From positions 248,001-312,000 of the forward strand of contig CAZGVO010000001.1 in the NCBI GenBank assembly GCA_964529175.1: a DNA stretch of 64,000 nucleotides, written 5' to 3'. A program made the translations under genes and the position numbers. Positions 42,948 through 50,351 of this stretch are shown here, piece after piece. The notes under the pieces were generated by a model. That model was given only the letters and a program-made list of their open reading frames with translations. It was not told the origin of the DNA and searched no databases. Numbering within the stretch: the first letter of the stretch is position 1; each line of letters opens with the position of its first letter. Source of the stretch: JAAFJM01 sp964529175 (lineage in GTDB: Bacteria; Bacteroidota; Bacteroidia; UKL13-3).

Positions 42948-43634
42948 TTACTTTAGTAAGCCAATATCGTTAATAATAATTTCTTTTCTATCGTAAGCCA
43001 ATAGCCCTTCTTTTTCCATATCGTTTAAAACGGTAGTAACTGTTTGCCTGGTGCTGCAAACCAACTTTGCCAAATCGTGTTGGGTAAGGTAATTTTTGAG
43101 TGTTACTTTATTTTCAATTTGTTCCCCATCGCTTTCGGCCCAATCTTTTAAAAACTGAACTAACCTAGAGCGTACATCTTTAAAAACTACATTGTTAAAC
43201 CTGTTTTCAATGCGTTTAATTTTTAAACCCATAAACTTAGTATAACCAATGGCAATACTTGGATTACGCTCTAAAACACGCTCAAAGTCGTCCATTTTAA
43301 ATGAACAGATACTAACATCTGTAAGTGCTTGCGCATATTCATGACTACTATTTTCTTGCGTTTCGTCTAAGCTCATTTGCCCAAACAAATCGCCTTTTTT
43401 TATAATTTCTTTTATAATTTCATTGCCATTATTGTCGGTTTCGCATATTTTTATCATACCGCGTTTAAGCAAATAAATGCGTGGAATATGTTCATCGGCA
43501 AAGTATATCATTTCCGATTTAAAGGCTTTTTTAAAACCAACTATTAAGCACAAATCTTTTAAATCGCTATTGCTTAGTTTCCAAAACAACTTATGATCGC
43601 GCAGGTACCAATATTTTAAATCAACTTCGGCCAT
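42948..43634 (-). CDS. Crp/Fnr-family transcriptional regulator
   Basis: 228 residues: cyclic-nucleotide-binding beta-roll (IPRIYLLKRGMIKICETDNNGNEII in parts, GDLFGQMSL) and C-terminal helix-turn-helix LTQHDLAKLVCSTRQTVTTVL. No Fnr-type N-terminal cysteine cluster is present, so oxygen sensing through FeS is unlikely. It sits inside the operon, 4 bp after LysE, and may control it through the palindrome at 50115-50132. The HTH resembles those that read TTG...CAA half-sites. Confidence 0.92.
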   Translation of the reverse strand: MAEVDLKYWYLRDHKLFWKLSNSDLKDLCLIVGFKKAFKSEMIYFADEHIPRIYLLKRGMIKICETDNNGNEIIKEIIKKGDLFGQMSLDETQENSSHEYAQALTDVSICSFKMDDFERVLERNPSIAIGYTKFMGLKIKRIENRFNNVVFKDVRSRLVQFLKDWAESDGEQIENKVTLKNYLTQHDLAKLVCSTRQTVTTVLNDMEKEGLLAYDRKEIIINDIGLLK

Positions 43635-43638
43635 TTAA

Positions 43639-44250
43639 TTACAAAATTTTTATTGTTTGAAAAATTGCTAAAAACACAAATATACTCGCCACTATTTTAT
43701 CGGCATATTTTAGGAAAATAGTTGCCTTATTACTTAACCATTTTTTACTTAAATAAATTAATAAAATATGCAGAGCCAATGCTCCAAACATAGCACCCAA
43801 ACAAAACAAAAATAGGATATAATTGCTATGAAATAAATTTAAAACTTGATTGGTTTGCAAATATGCAATGGCTGCTAGCCAAAATAAAATAAGTTGAGGA
43901 TTTAAAACAGCCAATAAACTACCTAGCAAAAAGCCATTTTTATTACTAACATTAGCGCTAATATTGGCTTTACTGAACCAAAGGTAAATGGCTAAAATTA
44001 CAAAAACGGCAATAATTACTACTTTAAAATAAGTTACAAAAACAGGCAAAAACACTATAAAAGCAGCTAATTTAAAAGCTATAAAACTAAACATAAACTC
44101 AGGCCACGAGCCACCTAAGGCAATTAAAAAAGCATTTTGGTATTTATGCTGCATACTTGAAGTTAAAACAGCCAAATTAACCGGACCAGGCTGAACCGAA
44201 CCCAAAAAACTAATGGTAAAAGCCGTCAAAAACACCAAAACACAATCCAT
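43639..44250 (-). CDS. LysE/RhtB-family exporter
   Basis: 203 residues with six hydrophobic segments. The N-terminal block ISFLGSVQPGPVNLAVL fits the LysE family (the PGP motif), and LLAVLNPQLILFW is the typical second PxP-type helix. These proteins export amino acids or related small molecules across the inner membrane. It follows the ATP-grasp gene by 6 bp and precedes Crp/Fnr by 4 bp, so an ATP-grasp product is a possible substrate. Confidence 0.85.
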   Translation of the reverse strand: MDCVLVFLTAFTISFLGSVQPGPVNLAVLTSSMQHKYQNAFLIALGGSWPEFMFSFIAFKLAAFIVFLPVFVTYFKVVIIAVFVILAIYLWFSKANISANVSNKNGFLLGSLLAVLNPQLILFWLAAIAYLQTNQVLNLFHSNYILFLFCLGAMFGALALHILLIYLSKKWLSNKATIFLKYADKIVASIFVFLAIFQTIKIL

Positions 44251-44256
44251 TGATTA

Positions 44257-45279
44257 TTATTTACTTAAGTGCATTTTTATTTGTTTCCAAACTAACCAAA
44301 ATGGCACATAATTTCCACCTAAACTAATGTTTTGTTTAGCTATGATGTAAATTAATTTATAGTGTTGAAACAACGCTTTGTAAGCATTTATAATAAAAGT
44401 ACTTGGGTCGTAAATATGCGCAGGCTCTGAGGTTACGCCATTAAGTTCCATTATTTTTATATTTTTACCTTCGTATAAATCAGCTATCGATTTTACTTTT
44501 AAATCAAATCGGCCAATGTAAAAACCAGCTATTGGTTTGGCTATTTCATCAAAAACTTTTACCAATTGTTCATTAATTAAATAATTGCCATTTAAAAACT
44601 TGGTTCCTCTAATGTGGTTTCCAATTGGCTCAAGCAGTAATTTTTCGTTTAAAGCCAAAATTTGATGGCGGTTATGGCTAAATTTATTTAACAAATAAGC
44701 TAACCTGCCTTGCGCTCTCAAATGGTTTTTAATGAGTGTTTCAACAGTATCAACCCCGTTGCCAACAATGCTTAAATATTCTTTTAGTACAATGCTATTT
44801 ATCCCTGATTTTTTTCCATTTGGGTAATGAAAATACATAACACCCAACTCTACTTCATAATCAATAAACGATTGAATAATAAAATCTTCGCCAATGGTGT
44901 GTACATATTTTTCTAGTTCTTGCTCGTTGGTAATTTTTTCTACATTACTTCCTCGTTCACCCACATCGGGCTTGGCTATTAAAGGAAACTGCATTTGCTC
45001 TGCTTTTAGCAGTTCTAAAATTTTGGATACATTGTATTCGTTTTTACAATAAATGGTAGATGGTAAATAAGCTGGGTTAATTTTTTTAAGAATACTTTTT
45101 TTGGATTCACCCACAAAACCACCAAGATAGATACCAGGATTAGCCGCAGTAAAAAAAGTAAAACTTTTGGCTTTTATACTTAAGTAAATAAAATAAAAAT
45201 AAACAGGAATATAAGCAAACCAATATGGCCAAAACTCAAAACGCGTGTTTTTTATAATCCAAAATTTTAGTTTATTCAT
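44257..45279 (-). CDS. ATP-grasp ligase-like protein with N-terminal membrane anchor
   Basis: 340 residues. After a hydrophobic stretch (FWPYWFAYIPVYFYFIYLSI) the ATP-grasp core reads FPLIAKPDVGERGSNVEKI (nucleotide-binding lysine and flexible loop), EDFIIQSFIDYEVELGVMYF and KIMELNGVTSEPAHIYDP, which resembles the metal-binding end of D-Ala-D-Ala ligase-like enzymes. It should join a carboxylate to an amine using ATP, but substrates are unknown. Adjacent LysE exporter and NRDE-type hydrolase suggest a small amide metabolite. Confidence 0.78.
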   Translation of the reverse strand: MNKLKFWIIKNTRFEFWPYWFAYIPVYFYFIYLSIKAKSFTFFTAANPGIYLGGFVGESKKSILKKINPAYLPSTIYCKNEYNVSKILELLKAEQMQFPLIAKPDVGERGSNVEKITNEQELEKYVHTIGEDFIIQSFIDYEVELGVMYFHYPNGKKSGINSIVLKEYLSIVGNGVDTVETLIKNHLRAQGRLAYLLNKFSHNRHQILALNEKLLLEPIGNHIRGTKFLNGNYLINEQLVKVFDEIAKPIAGFYIGRFDLKVKSIADLYEGKNIKIMELNGVTSEPAHIYDPSTFIINAYKALFQHYKLIYIIAKQNISLGGNYVPFWLVWKQIKMHLSK

Positions 45280-45287
45280 GGTATGGG

Positions 45288-46022
45288 CTAATTGCTTTCT
45301 GATTTAAAAATGCGTAACATATTGTTTTGCATGGTTTCTATGTCTAAATACTGCATAGTATAACTATCAATCGAATGATCGATGCAAGTAATACTAACTG
45401 TTTTTACTCGGTTTTCACGATTCATTAAAATGCTATTTTCCAAACTTCCATCGCCCGCATTTTGATGAAAAAGCATGATATCATCTTTGGTAATTTCAGG
45501 CGTATTGTCGCAAAAATTGGCAAACCAAGTTTTCCTATTTAAAACAGCATCGGGTTTATACAAAGTGCACGAACTCCAAATATGCTTGGTATAGGTATCT
45601 AGCTCTAATTGATACAAATGTGTTCCATCCCAGCGCAACTCTGTTAACTCCAATTTATTATTGGCATTTACTACTATTAAAGTAAAGTTTTCAATGTTTG
45701 AAAAATCGTAATTTTTAGCAAAGTCATCTACGTTATTGTACTTAAAAAAATCCAACAACATCAAACCTCTACTAAGCCGGTATGGCGGTTTTGAATCATG
45801 GTAATTAAAAGCTCCATTTAACAAACACAAAGTAAAATTATTAAGCGATGTAGCTACCCAAGTTCCTCCAGCTAATTTATCTTTAGGAAAAAAAACTTGC
45901 TGCTGAAATACATTGTATTTTTGAGGAGCTAAGGCATTTGGTCGCGATGTTTTTTCATCTCTGCTCGATGTTAAAATATAACCGTTTCCGTTTTTATAAG
46001 GTATAAAAGTTACTGTGCACAT
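45288..46022 (-). CDS. NRDE/TANGO2-family protein
   Basis: 244 residues. Starts MCTVTFIPY, with Cys2 in the position of the N-terminal nucleophile of this Ntn-hydrolase-like family; then LTSSRDEKTSRPNA (SRDE instead of NRDE), KDKLAGGTWVATSLN and PPYRLSRGLMLLDF. Human TANGO2 belongs here; molecular function is still unclear, heme or acyl-group handling have been proposed. Overlaps DinB by 13 bp and precedes the ATP-grasp gene by 8 bp. Confidence 0.85.
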   Translation of the reverse strand: MCTVTFIPYKNGNGYILTSSRDEKTSRPNALAPQKYNVFQQQVFFPKDKLAGGTWVATSLNNFTLCLLNGAFNYHDSKPPYRLSRGLMLLDFFKYNNVDDFAKNYDFSNIENFTLIVVNANNKLELTELRWDGTHLYQLELDTYTKHIWSSCTLYKPDAVLNRKTWFANFCDNTPEITKDDIMLFHQNAGDGSLENSILMNRENRVKTVSITCIDHSIDSYTMQYLDIETMQNNMLRIFKSESN

Positions 46023-46522
46023 GTATTGTTGTATTGAACTGTAGCATAAGCTACTCCAAAATTTTTATCTAAAATCACATATTTAAAACAATGATTACAA
46101 GCTATTTGCATAATAGCCATGTGATGTATGGCATGTTCTATATTATATACCAACTCGCGCTCCAAGGTAGTATTTACCACTAACTCTTCGTTTTGAATGA
46201 AGGTACGCAATGGCAATATTTCTTGTTCCGTTTCTAAATTTAGGATAGCCGTTTTTAAATCATTTATAAAATCGATGGTGTAGTTTTTATTATGCTCAAG
46301 CAATAGATTACGCTCTCTTTTATCGTAATTTATTTCGTTTTGAGGCAAACCTGCTATTAACTGAACATATAGTTCCAATATATGCCTCACATGTTTGGCA
46401 ATGGTATTTTTGCTTAATAAATCAAGCTGTTCCGAATAGTGGTTATCATCAATTTGTTGCACCAAATCAGCTACTTGCTGTAGTATATTTATGGTACTTT
46501 GTTTCAACACATTTAAAGTCAT
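46010..46522 (-). CDS. DinB/YfiT-like four-helix protein
   Basis: 170 residues. The three-histidine metal site of DinB-like proteins is visible as KHVRHILELY and NIEHAIHHMAIM, within a four-helix bundle. DinB-like proteins act as thiol-dependent transferases or are uncharacterised. The end overlaps the NRDE start by 13 bp, so the two are co-translated. No SOS-type operator seen; the name does not imply DNA damage here. Confidence 0.82.
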   Translation of the reverse strand: MTLNVLKQSTINILQQVADLVQQIDDNHYSEQLDLLSKNTIAKHVRHILELYVQLIAGLPQNEINYDKRERNLLLEHNKNYTIDFINDLKTAILNLETEQEILPLRTFIQNEELVVNTTLERELVYNIEHAIHHMAIMQIACNHCFKYVILDKNFGVAYATVQYNNTCAQ

Positions 46523-46562
46523 AGAGGTAAGTTAATGGTGTAAATACGATTAAAAATAAAAT

Positions 46563-47087
46563 TTAGTTTTTAGTTACTATCAATAAATCAATATTTACAT
46601 TATCGCCTAAAATCATACTGTTTCCGCCTACTTTAAAAAATCGCCTATCAATGGTAAAATTTCCTTTAAAAACATTGTTTTCAAAAGTAAAAGGCACTGT
46701 AATATCCTTGGTAATACCTTTAATGGTAAGTTTAAAATAACCAACAAAGCGATTGCCTTCTTTACCAAAAAAACTTGATTCCATGGTGATTTTCGGAAAA
46801 TTAGCAGCATCAAAATATTCTGCCTTTTTTAAGTGATTATCTCTGGCATCAATTCCTGTTTTTATAGTACTAGAATTTACTGAAGCTTTAATGGTTGCTG
46901 TTTTGTATTCAGCAGTACTAAACTTAATATCTGCCTCCAACCCACTAAATGAGCCATTTACATTTAAACCAGCATTTTTTATGCTAAAAGTAATGGCACT
47001 TGAAACTACCTTTAATGGTGTTTGTGCAAAATTAAACTTTGTAAATAACAATAAAGCTGCAATATAAAAAATTGATTTTCTATTCAT
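46563..47087 (-). CDS. YceI-family periplasmic lipocalin-like protein
   Basis: 174 residues with signal peptide (ending FNFAQ). YceI pattern: ITFSIKNAGLNVNGSFSGLEADIKF (in parts), IKTGIDARDNHLKKAEYFDAA, FPKITMESS, DITVPFTF. It binds polyprenoid or other amphiphilic molecules in the periplasm. Its ATG shares one base with the stop of the upstream barrel gene (TAATG), so translation is coupled. Confidence 0.92.
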   Translation of the reverse strand: MNRKSIFYIAALLLFTKFNFAQTPLKVVSSAITFSIKNAGLNVNGSFSGLEADIKFSTAEYKTATIKASVNSSTIKTGIDARDNHLKKAEYFDAANFPKITMESSFFGKEGNRFVGYFKLTIKGITKDITVPFTFENNVFKGNFTIDRRFFKVGGNSMILGDNVNIDLLIVTKN

Positions 47088-47830
47088 TATAAAATATTTT
47101 TAAATGGCGTATATGAAATTCCTATCATTGGTACAAACGATTTTTGCCTAAACATATCGTTATCTTTAAACAATTTATTGTTGGTAGTAAATTCAGTAAA
47201 AATAAAAGTACCACCAAAATTAATTGCCCAACTATTACGAAAGTAGTATTTAATTTTAATTTCCGAGTTTAAATTTCCTAAGTCGTTATCGCTAATTAGC
47301 AATAAGTTAAATGCAGATGGGCTTGCCGTTTGATTAACGCCTTCCGTTGTTCTTTTACTGCTTTGGTATTGCGCATTTACGGCATTACCAAAACCAAACC
47401 CAATGGCATCAATATTAAATTCAACTTCCCATTTTTTTGTAAAAGCATAATTTAAATGGATAGATGCATTTAAACTATTAACATTAAAACTACTGACACC
47501 AATTGTATCAAAATTCTCTAATTTATCTTCGCTAAAAATTACCAAAGGGCTTTCAACCCCGCTGGTTAACTTAGCTGGAGCCGTAATAAAATTACCACTT
47601 CCGTAACTTGAATTAAACCTAATTCCGTAACCAATTCTAAATTTTTTATTTTTAGTAACTGCATGCAAATGGTTAACACCAAAGGCAAAAACAGAAGAAG
47701 TACCATCACCCGAAACATTTAAATCTAAATTATTTAAACCATTTTTTAAATAAGTAGCATTGTTAGTTTGCCCAAAACACCAGCTAGTGGCAATTATTAT
47801 TATGCTTAAAAGCAATATTATCTTTTTCAT
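47087..47830 (-). CDS. Outer-membrane beta-barrel-like protein, unrecognised
   Basis: 247 residues with signal peptide (ending WCFGQ) and an alternating amphipathic strand pattern throughout (FRIGYGIRFNSSYG, NASIHLNYAFTKKWEV, INFGGTFIFTEF, PMIGISYTPF), typical of a small outer-membrane barrel. No exact family. Coupled to YceI downstream and DoxX upstream, it may serve as the porin or sensor of this envelope module. Confidence 0.7.
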   Translation of the reverse strand: MKKIILLLSIIIIATSWCFGQTNNATYLKNGLNNLDLNVSGDGTSSVFAFGVNHLHAVTKNKKFRIGYGIRFNSSYGSGNFITAPAKLTSGVESPLVIFSEDKLENFDTIGVSSFNVNSLNASIHLNYAFTKKWEVEFNIDAIGFGFGNAVNAQYQSSKRTTEGVNQTASPSAFNLLLISDNDLGNLNSEIKIKYYFRNSWAINFGGTFIFTEFTTNNKLFKDNDMFRQKSFVPMIGISYTPFKNIL

Positions 47831-47832
47831 AT

Positions 47833-48246
47833 TTATAAACTTAATTGATTAATTATTTGTGATGGATGGAATAAGTTAATTCTTAAAATTTTTTGAAAAT
47901 TGAATAGTATTACAATAGCATTTAGTACAAAAACTATTACTGCCAAAGCAAATAGTAATCCGCCATCGTTCATTATTTGAAAACCTAAAATAAATACATG
48001 AGAGAATATGGCTCCACTAATAACTCCCATGGAAAGTAAAGCACCAATAAGCGATTTACTTGGCCATAACAACAATATGGCAGCTATTAATTCCGCAATG
48101 CCACTTCCAATTCTTCCGTATGGTTCTATACCTAAAGTGCTAAAAATATAAACCGACTCAGGTGCGGCTGTAAACTTAAAGAATAAGGTTTGTAATAAAA
48201 TAGCCGCTGCACCAAATCGGGCTATATAAATAATAATTTTTTGCAT
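47833..48246 (-). CDS. DoxX-like membrane protein
   Basis: 137 residues with four hydrophobic helices, e.g. YIARFGAAAILLQTLFFKF and GIAELIAAILLLWPS. The start and the G-E-L spacing match DoxX-like families, sometimes linked to quinone or thiosulfate redox. It is 2 bp from the barrel gene and 20 bp from the small secreted protein. Confidence 0.8.
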   Translation of the reverse strand: MQKIIIYIARFGAAAILLQTLFFKFTAAPESVYIFSTLGIEPYGRIGSGIAELIAAILLLWPSKSLIGALLSMGVISGAIFSHVFILGFQIMNDGGLLFALAVIVFVLNAIVILFNFQKILRINLFHPSQIINQLSL

Positions 48247-48266
48247 GATTTTGTTTCTTTTAATTG

Positions 48267-48638
48267 TTAAAAATATTTGCGAATACCAATTTGTGGAGCA
48301 TTTAAGTATTTTTCCATTTTACCCAACTCCACCAAATATTCGTTTTGAATAACCAATCGGGTTAGATTATTTATTCTAATACTAGTTTTTATTAATCCAC
48401 TGTACAATCTTTTATCGTTTTTATCGCTAAGCACATAATTCATTGTTTCGTAATGATACACCATTAAATCGCTCATATTTCCAAAATAAAGCCTACTTAA
48501 AGTATTATCTATAATAGCAAAAAACTTAGTATTGGCAAGCCTTTGCGCTTCAGTATTTAAACTAAAAAAAACACAAAACATGATTAAAAAGCACCATTTT
48601 TTGTTAGTACTTAACAATTTTTTGAATAAACTTTTCAT
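48267..48638 (-). CDS. Small secreted protein, unrecognised
   Basis: About 123 residues; signal peptide ends LNTEAQ. The mature part is mostly helical with SRLYFGNMSDLMVYHY and YLVELGKMEKYLNAP. No family known. Start uncertain: ATG at 48638 overlaps the end of the Omp28-like gene by 35 bp, ATG at 48650 by 47 bp, and a TTG at 48617 would give a more usual signal peptide with a 14-bp overlap. Confidence 0.65.
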   Translation of the reverse strand: MKSLFKKLLSTNKKWCFLIMFCVFFSLNTEAQRLANTKFFAIIDNTLSRLYFGNMSDLMVYHYETMNYVLSDKNDKRLYSGLIKTSIRINNLTRLVIQNEYLVELGKMEKYLNAPQIGIRKYF

Positions 48639-49596
48639 GCTCGTTTTCAATGCTTAAAAAGTAAACACCTTGAGGCAAATGGCTAATATCAATGGTTTTG
48701 GAATTGGCTAAAGTGGCAGTAAAAACTTCTTCGCCTAACCTGTTTATCACTTTTAAATTACTTGTTACTTGTTTTACTAAATCTACTTGCAATATATCTG
48801 CTGTTGGATTAGGATAAACCTTTGCTAACAAAGTATTTACCTTTCCAATACCTGTACCAACTTTATCGTTACCCATTGATTTTGAGACATTTATAATTTG
48901 CTTATTATCAGCATTTTGCAAAAATGCTAAGGTATAAATTCTATCTTTATTCCAAGCTGTATTAATTGCAGTAGCAGTTTGTATAACAACCGAATCGTTA
49001 ATTTGCGCAGGAATATTTACCGTTAAACCTTGCCAGCCACTTGCTGATTTTCTAAAAACATCAAAGTGTTTGCTTTCGCCATTTGGTGCATTATAAAATA
49101 GGGTATCTTCCACATACAAAACTTGTAATTTTAAATTTGATAAAGCTTCGTTAGTCAGTCTTTTGATGGTTACAAAACTTTTTATACTATCTCCAACTAT
49201 AACTTGATTGGCTTTTACCAACACATCAGCAGTTATATTTTTAAATGGGTTAAAAATAGCTGCACTTGCATAGTTGGTAGAGCTTGATTGAACCACACCA
49301 TTAATTACCAAACGTGGGGTTCCACCATATACACCATAATAAATGGTTCGGTCGTCATTTTCGATTTTGTTATGTTTATTTAAAATACAAGCTGCATAAG
49401 GCGAACTGGGATGATAAGCTACATGCAATACATCTTGCTGACTTTGCAAGTTTTGGTAAAAACTTGGATTGCGCGAAGCGCAAATAGAACAAACCGTATT
49501 GGTAAAATGCTCAACCAATACACTTTGGTTTTGAGCGTTTAATAAATTAGAGGCCAGCATTACCAAGCCTAACAAATAAAATTTTACTGTTTTCAT
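48604..49596 (-). CDS. Omp28-like T9SS-secreted protein
   Basis: 330 residues with signal peptide (ending NLLNAQ). The N-domain is thioredoxin-like: FTNTVCSICASRNPSF contains a CSIC redox-type motif, then HVAYHPSSPYAA. A beta-rich middle follows and the C-terminus is a type A T9SS sorting domain (KVYPNPTADILQVDL, GVYFLSIENE). Similar to the Porphyromonas Omp28 family. It is probably exported to the surface, where the CxxC may act on thiols. Confidence 0.85.
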   Translation of the reverse strand: MKTVKFYLLGLVMLASNLLNAQNQSVLVEHFTNTVCSICASRNPSFYQNLQSQQDVLHVAYHPSSPYAACILNKHNKIENDDRTIYYGVYGGTPRLVINGVVQSSSTNYASAAIFNPFKNITADVLVKANQVIVGDSIKSFVTIKRLTNEALSNLKLQVLYVEDTLFYNAPNGESKHFDVFRKSASGWQGLTVNIPAQINDSVVIQTATAINTAWNKDRIYTLAFLQNADNKQIINVSKSMGNDKVGTGIGKVNTLLAKVYPNPTADILQVDLVKQVTSNLKVINRLGEEVFTATLANSKTIDISHLPQGVYFLSIENEHEKFIQKIVKY

Positions 49597-49597
49597 G

Positions 49598-50065
49598 TTA
49601 TTTTTTAATTAATAGTTCCCAACTTTTATCGGCTTTAGCTTTTAAATTATTTTCGTCTAAATTCCATTTATTCAATGTTTTATTTATAAAACTATAATAA
49701 AATAAATACAACTTACCATTTACTATTTTGTAAGATGTTGGGTCAATTTCTACCTTTTCGCCATTGGCACCCATAGCATAAGCACACCAACCACCATAAG
49801 CAGGTTCAAATTTGTCGGGGGTTTTTAAAAATTGCTCTTTATGAGCATTTGAAATAAAGTAATACTGAACGCCTTTGTAAAAAACTAAAAATTGAGCCAC
49901 ACCCATTTGTGGTTTTCCTTCAAAATAAGAAATAGGGTCGTAACCTTGAATAGCCAAGCTGCTTTTATCCAAGTTAAAGTGTTTTTTGCGGGTGTTAAAA
50001 TCGGTTTGAGCAAAAACCGAAAAAGTTAACAAACCAAATAGTGCTGCTAAAAAAATAGACTTCAT
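49598..50065 (-). CDS. YHS-domain secreted protein
   Basis: About 155 residues with signal peptide (MKSIFLAALFGLLTFSVFAQ). YHS-type block: LAIQGYDPISYFEGKPQMG, then YKGVQYYFISNAHKEQF and PAYGGWCAYAMG, a pattern common in metal-related secreted proteins. The ATG at 50065 starts the signal peptide; 50089 is an in-frame alternative. First gene of the twelve-gene run, 1 bp before the Omp28-like gene. The promoter and palindrome lie just upstream. Confidence 0.85.
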   Translation of the reverse strand: MKSIFLAALFGLLTFSVFAQTDFNTRKKHFNLDKSSLAIQGYDPISYFEGKPQMGVAQFLVFYKGVQYYFISNAHKEQFLKTPDKFEPAYGGWCAYAMGANGEKVEIDPTSYKIVNGKLYLFYYSFINKTLNKWNLDENNLKAKADKSWELLIKK

Positions 50066-50086
50066 ATTTATTTCAATTGTATGCCA

Positions 50087-50132
50087 CAAAGGAAATATTT
50101 AAGGTAATAGCCAATTGTCGGGTAACCGACAA
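50087..50132 (-). promoter_or_regulatory. Promoter and palindromic activator site of the YHS operon
   Basis: Perfect dyad TTGTCGG-GTAA-CCGACAA (50115-50132), equivalent to TTGTCG-N6-CGACAA, the geometry of Crp/Fnr-family sites such as TTGTGA-N6-TCACAA. On the minus strand a TTCCTTTG box (50087-50094, one mismatch to TAnnTTTG) follows; the dyad centre would sit near -41 from the expected start, a class II activator position. Regulator identity is inferred. Confidence 0.55.
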
Positions 50133-50268
50133 AACCCATAAAATGAAATCAAAACCCTAACTAAAACTTATAAAAAACTTAAAATAAAGCTTTTACAAAG
50201 GGAAGTGCAACTAAAAAAACGAAGCCTGGGTCACCCTATACAATTTTACAAAAGCAAAATAATTACTA

Positions 50269-50299
50269 TTGCGCTATAAGGCATTTTCGCTTATGTTTG
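50269..50299 (+). promoter_or_regulatory. Promoter of the DUF2723 gene
   Basis: TTG (50269-50271) and TATGTTTG (50292-50299), 20 nt apart, match the Bacteroidota TTG/TAnnTTTG promoter. The ATG is 52 nt beyond. Confidence 0.65.
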
Positions 50300-50351
50300 C
50301 CTTTTAAGCTAAAACCAGTAAAAATTTATAACTAGAAACTATATAGCAAGA

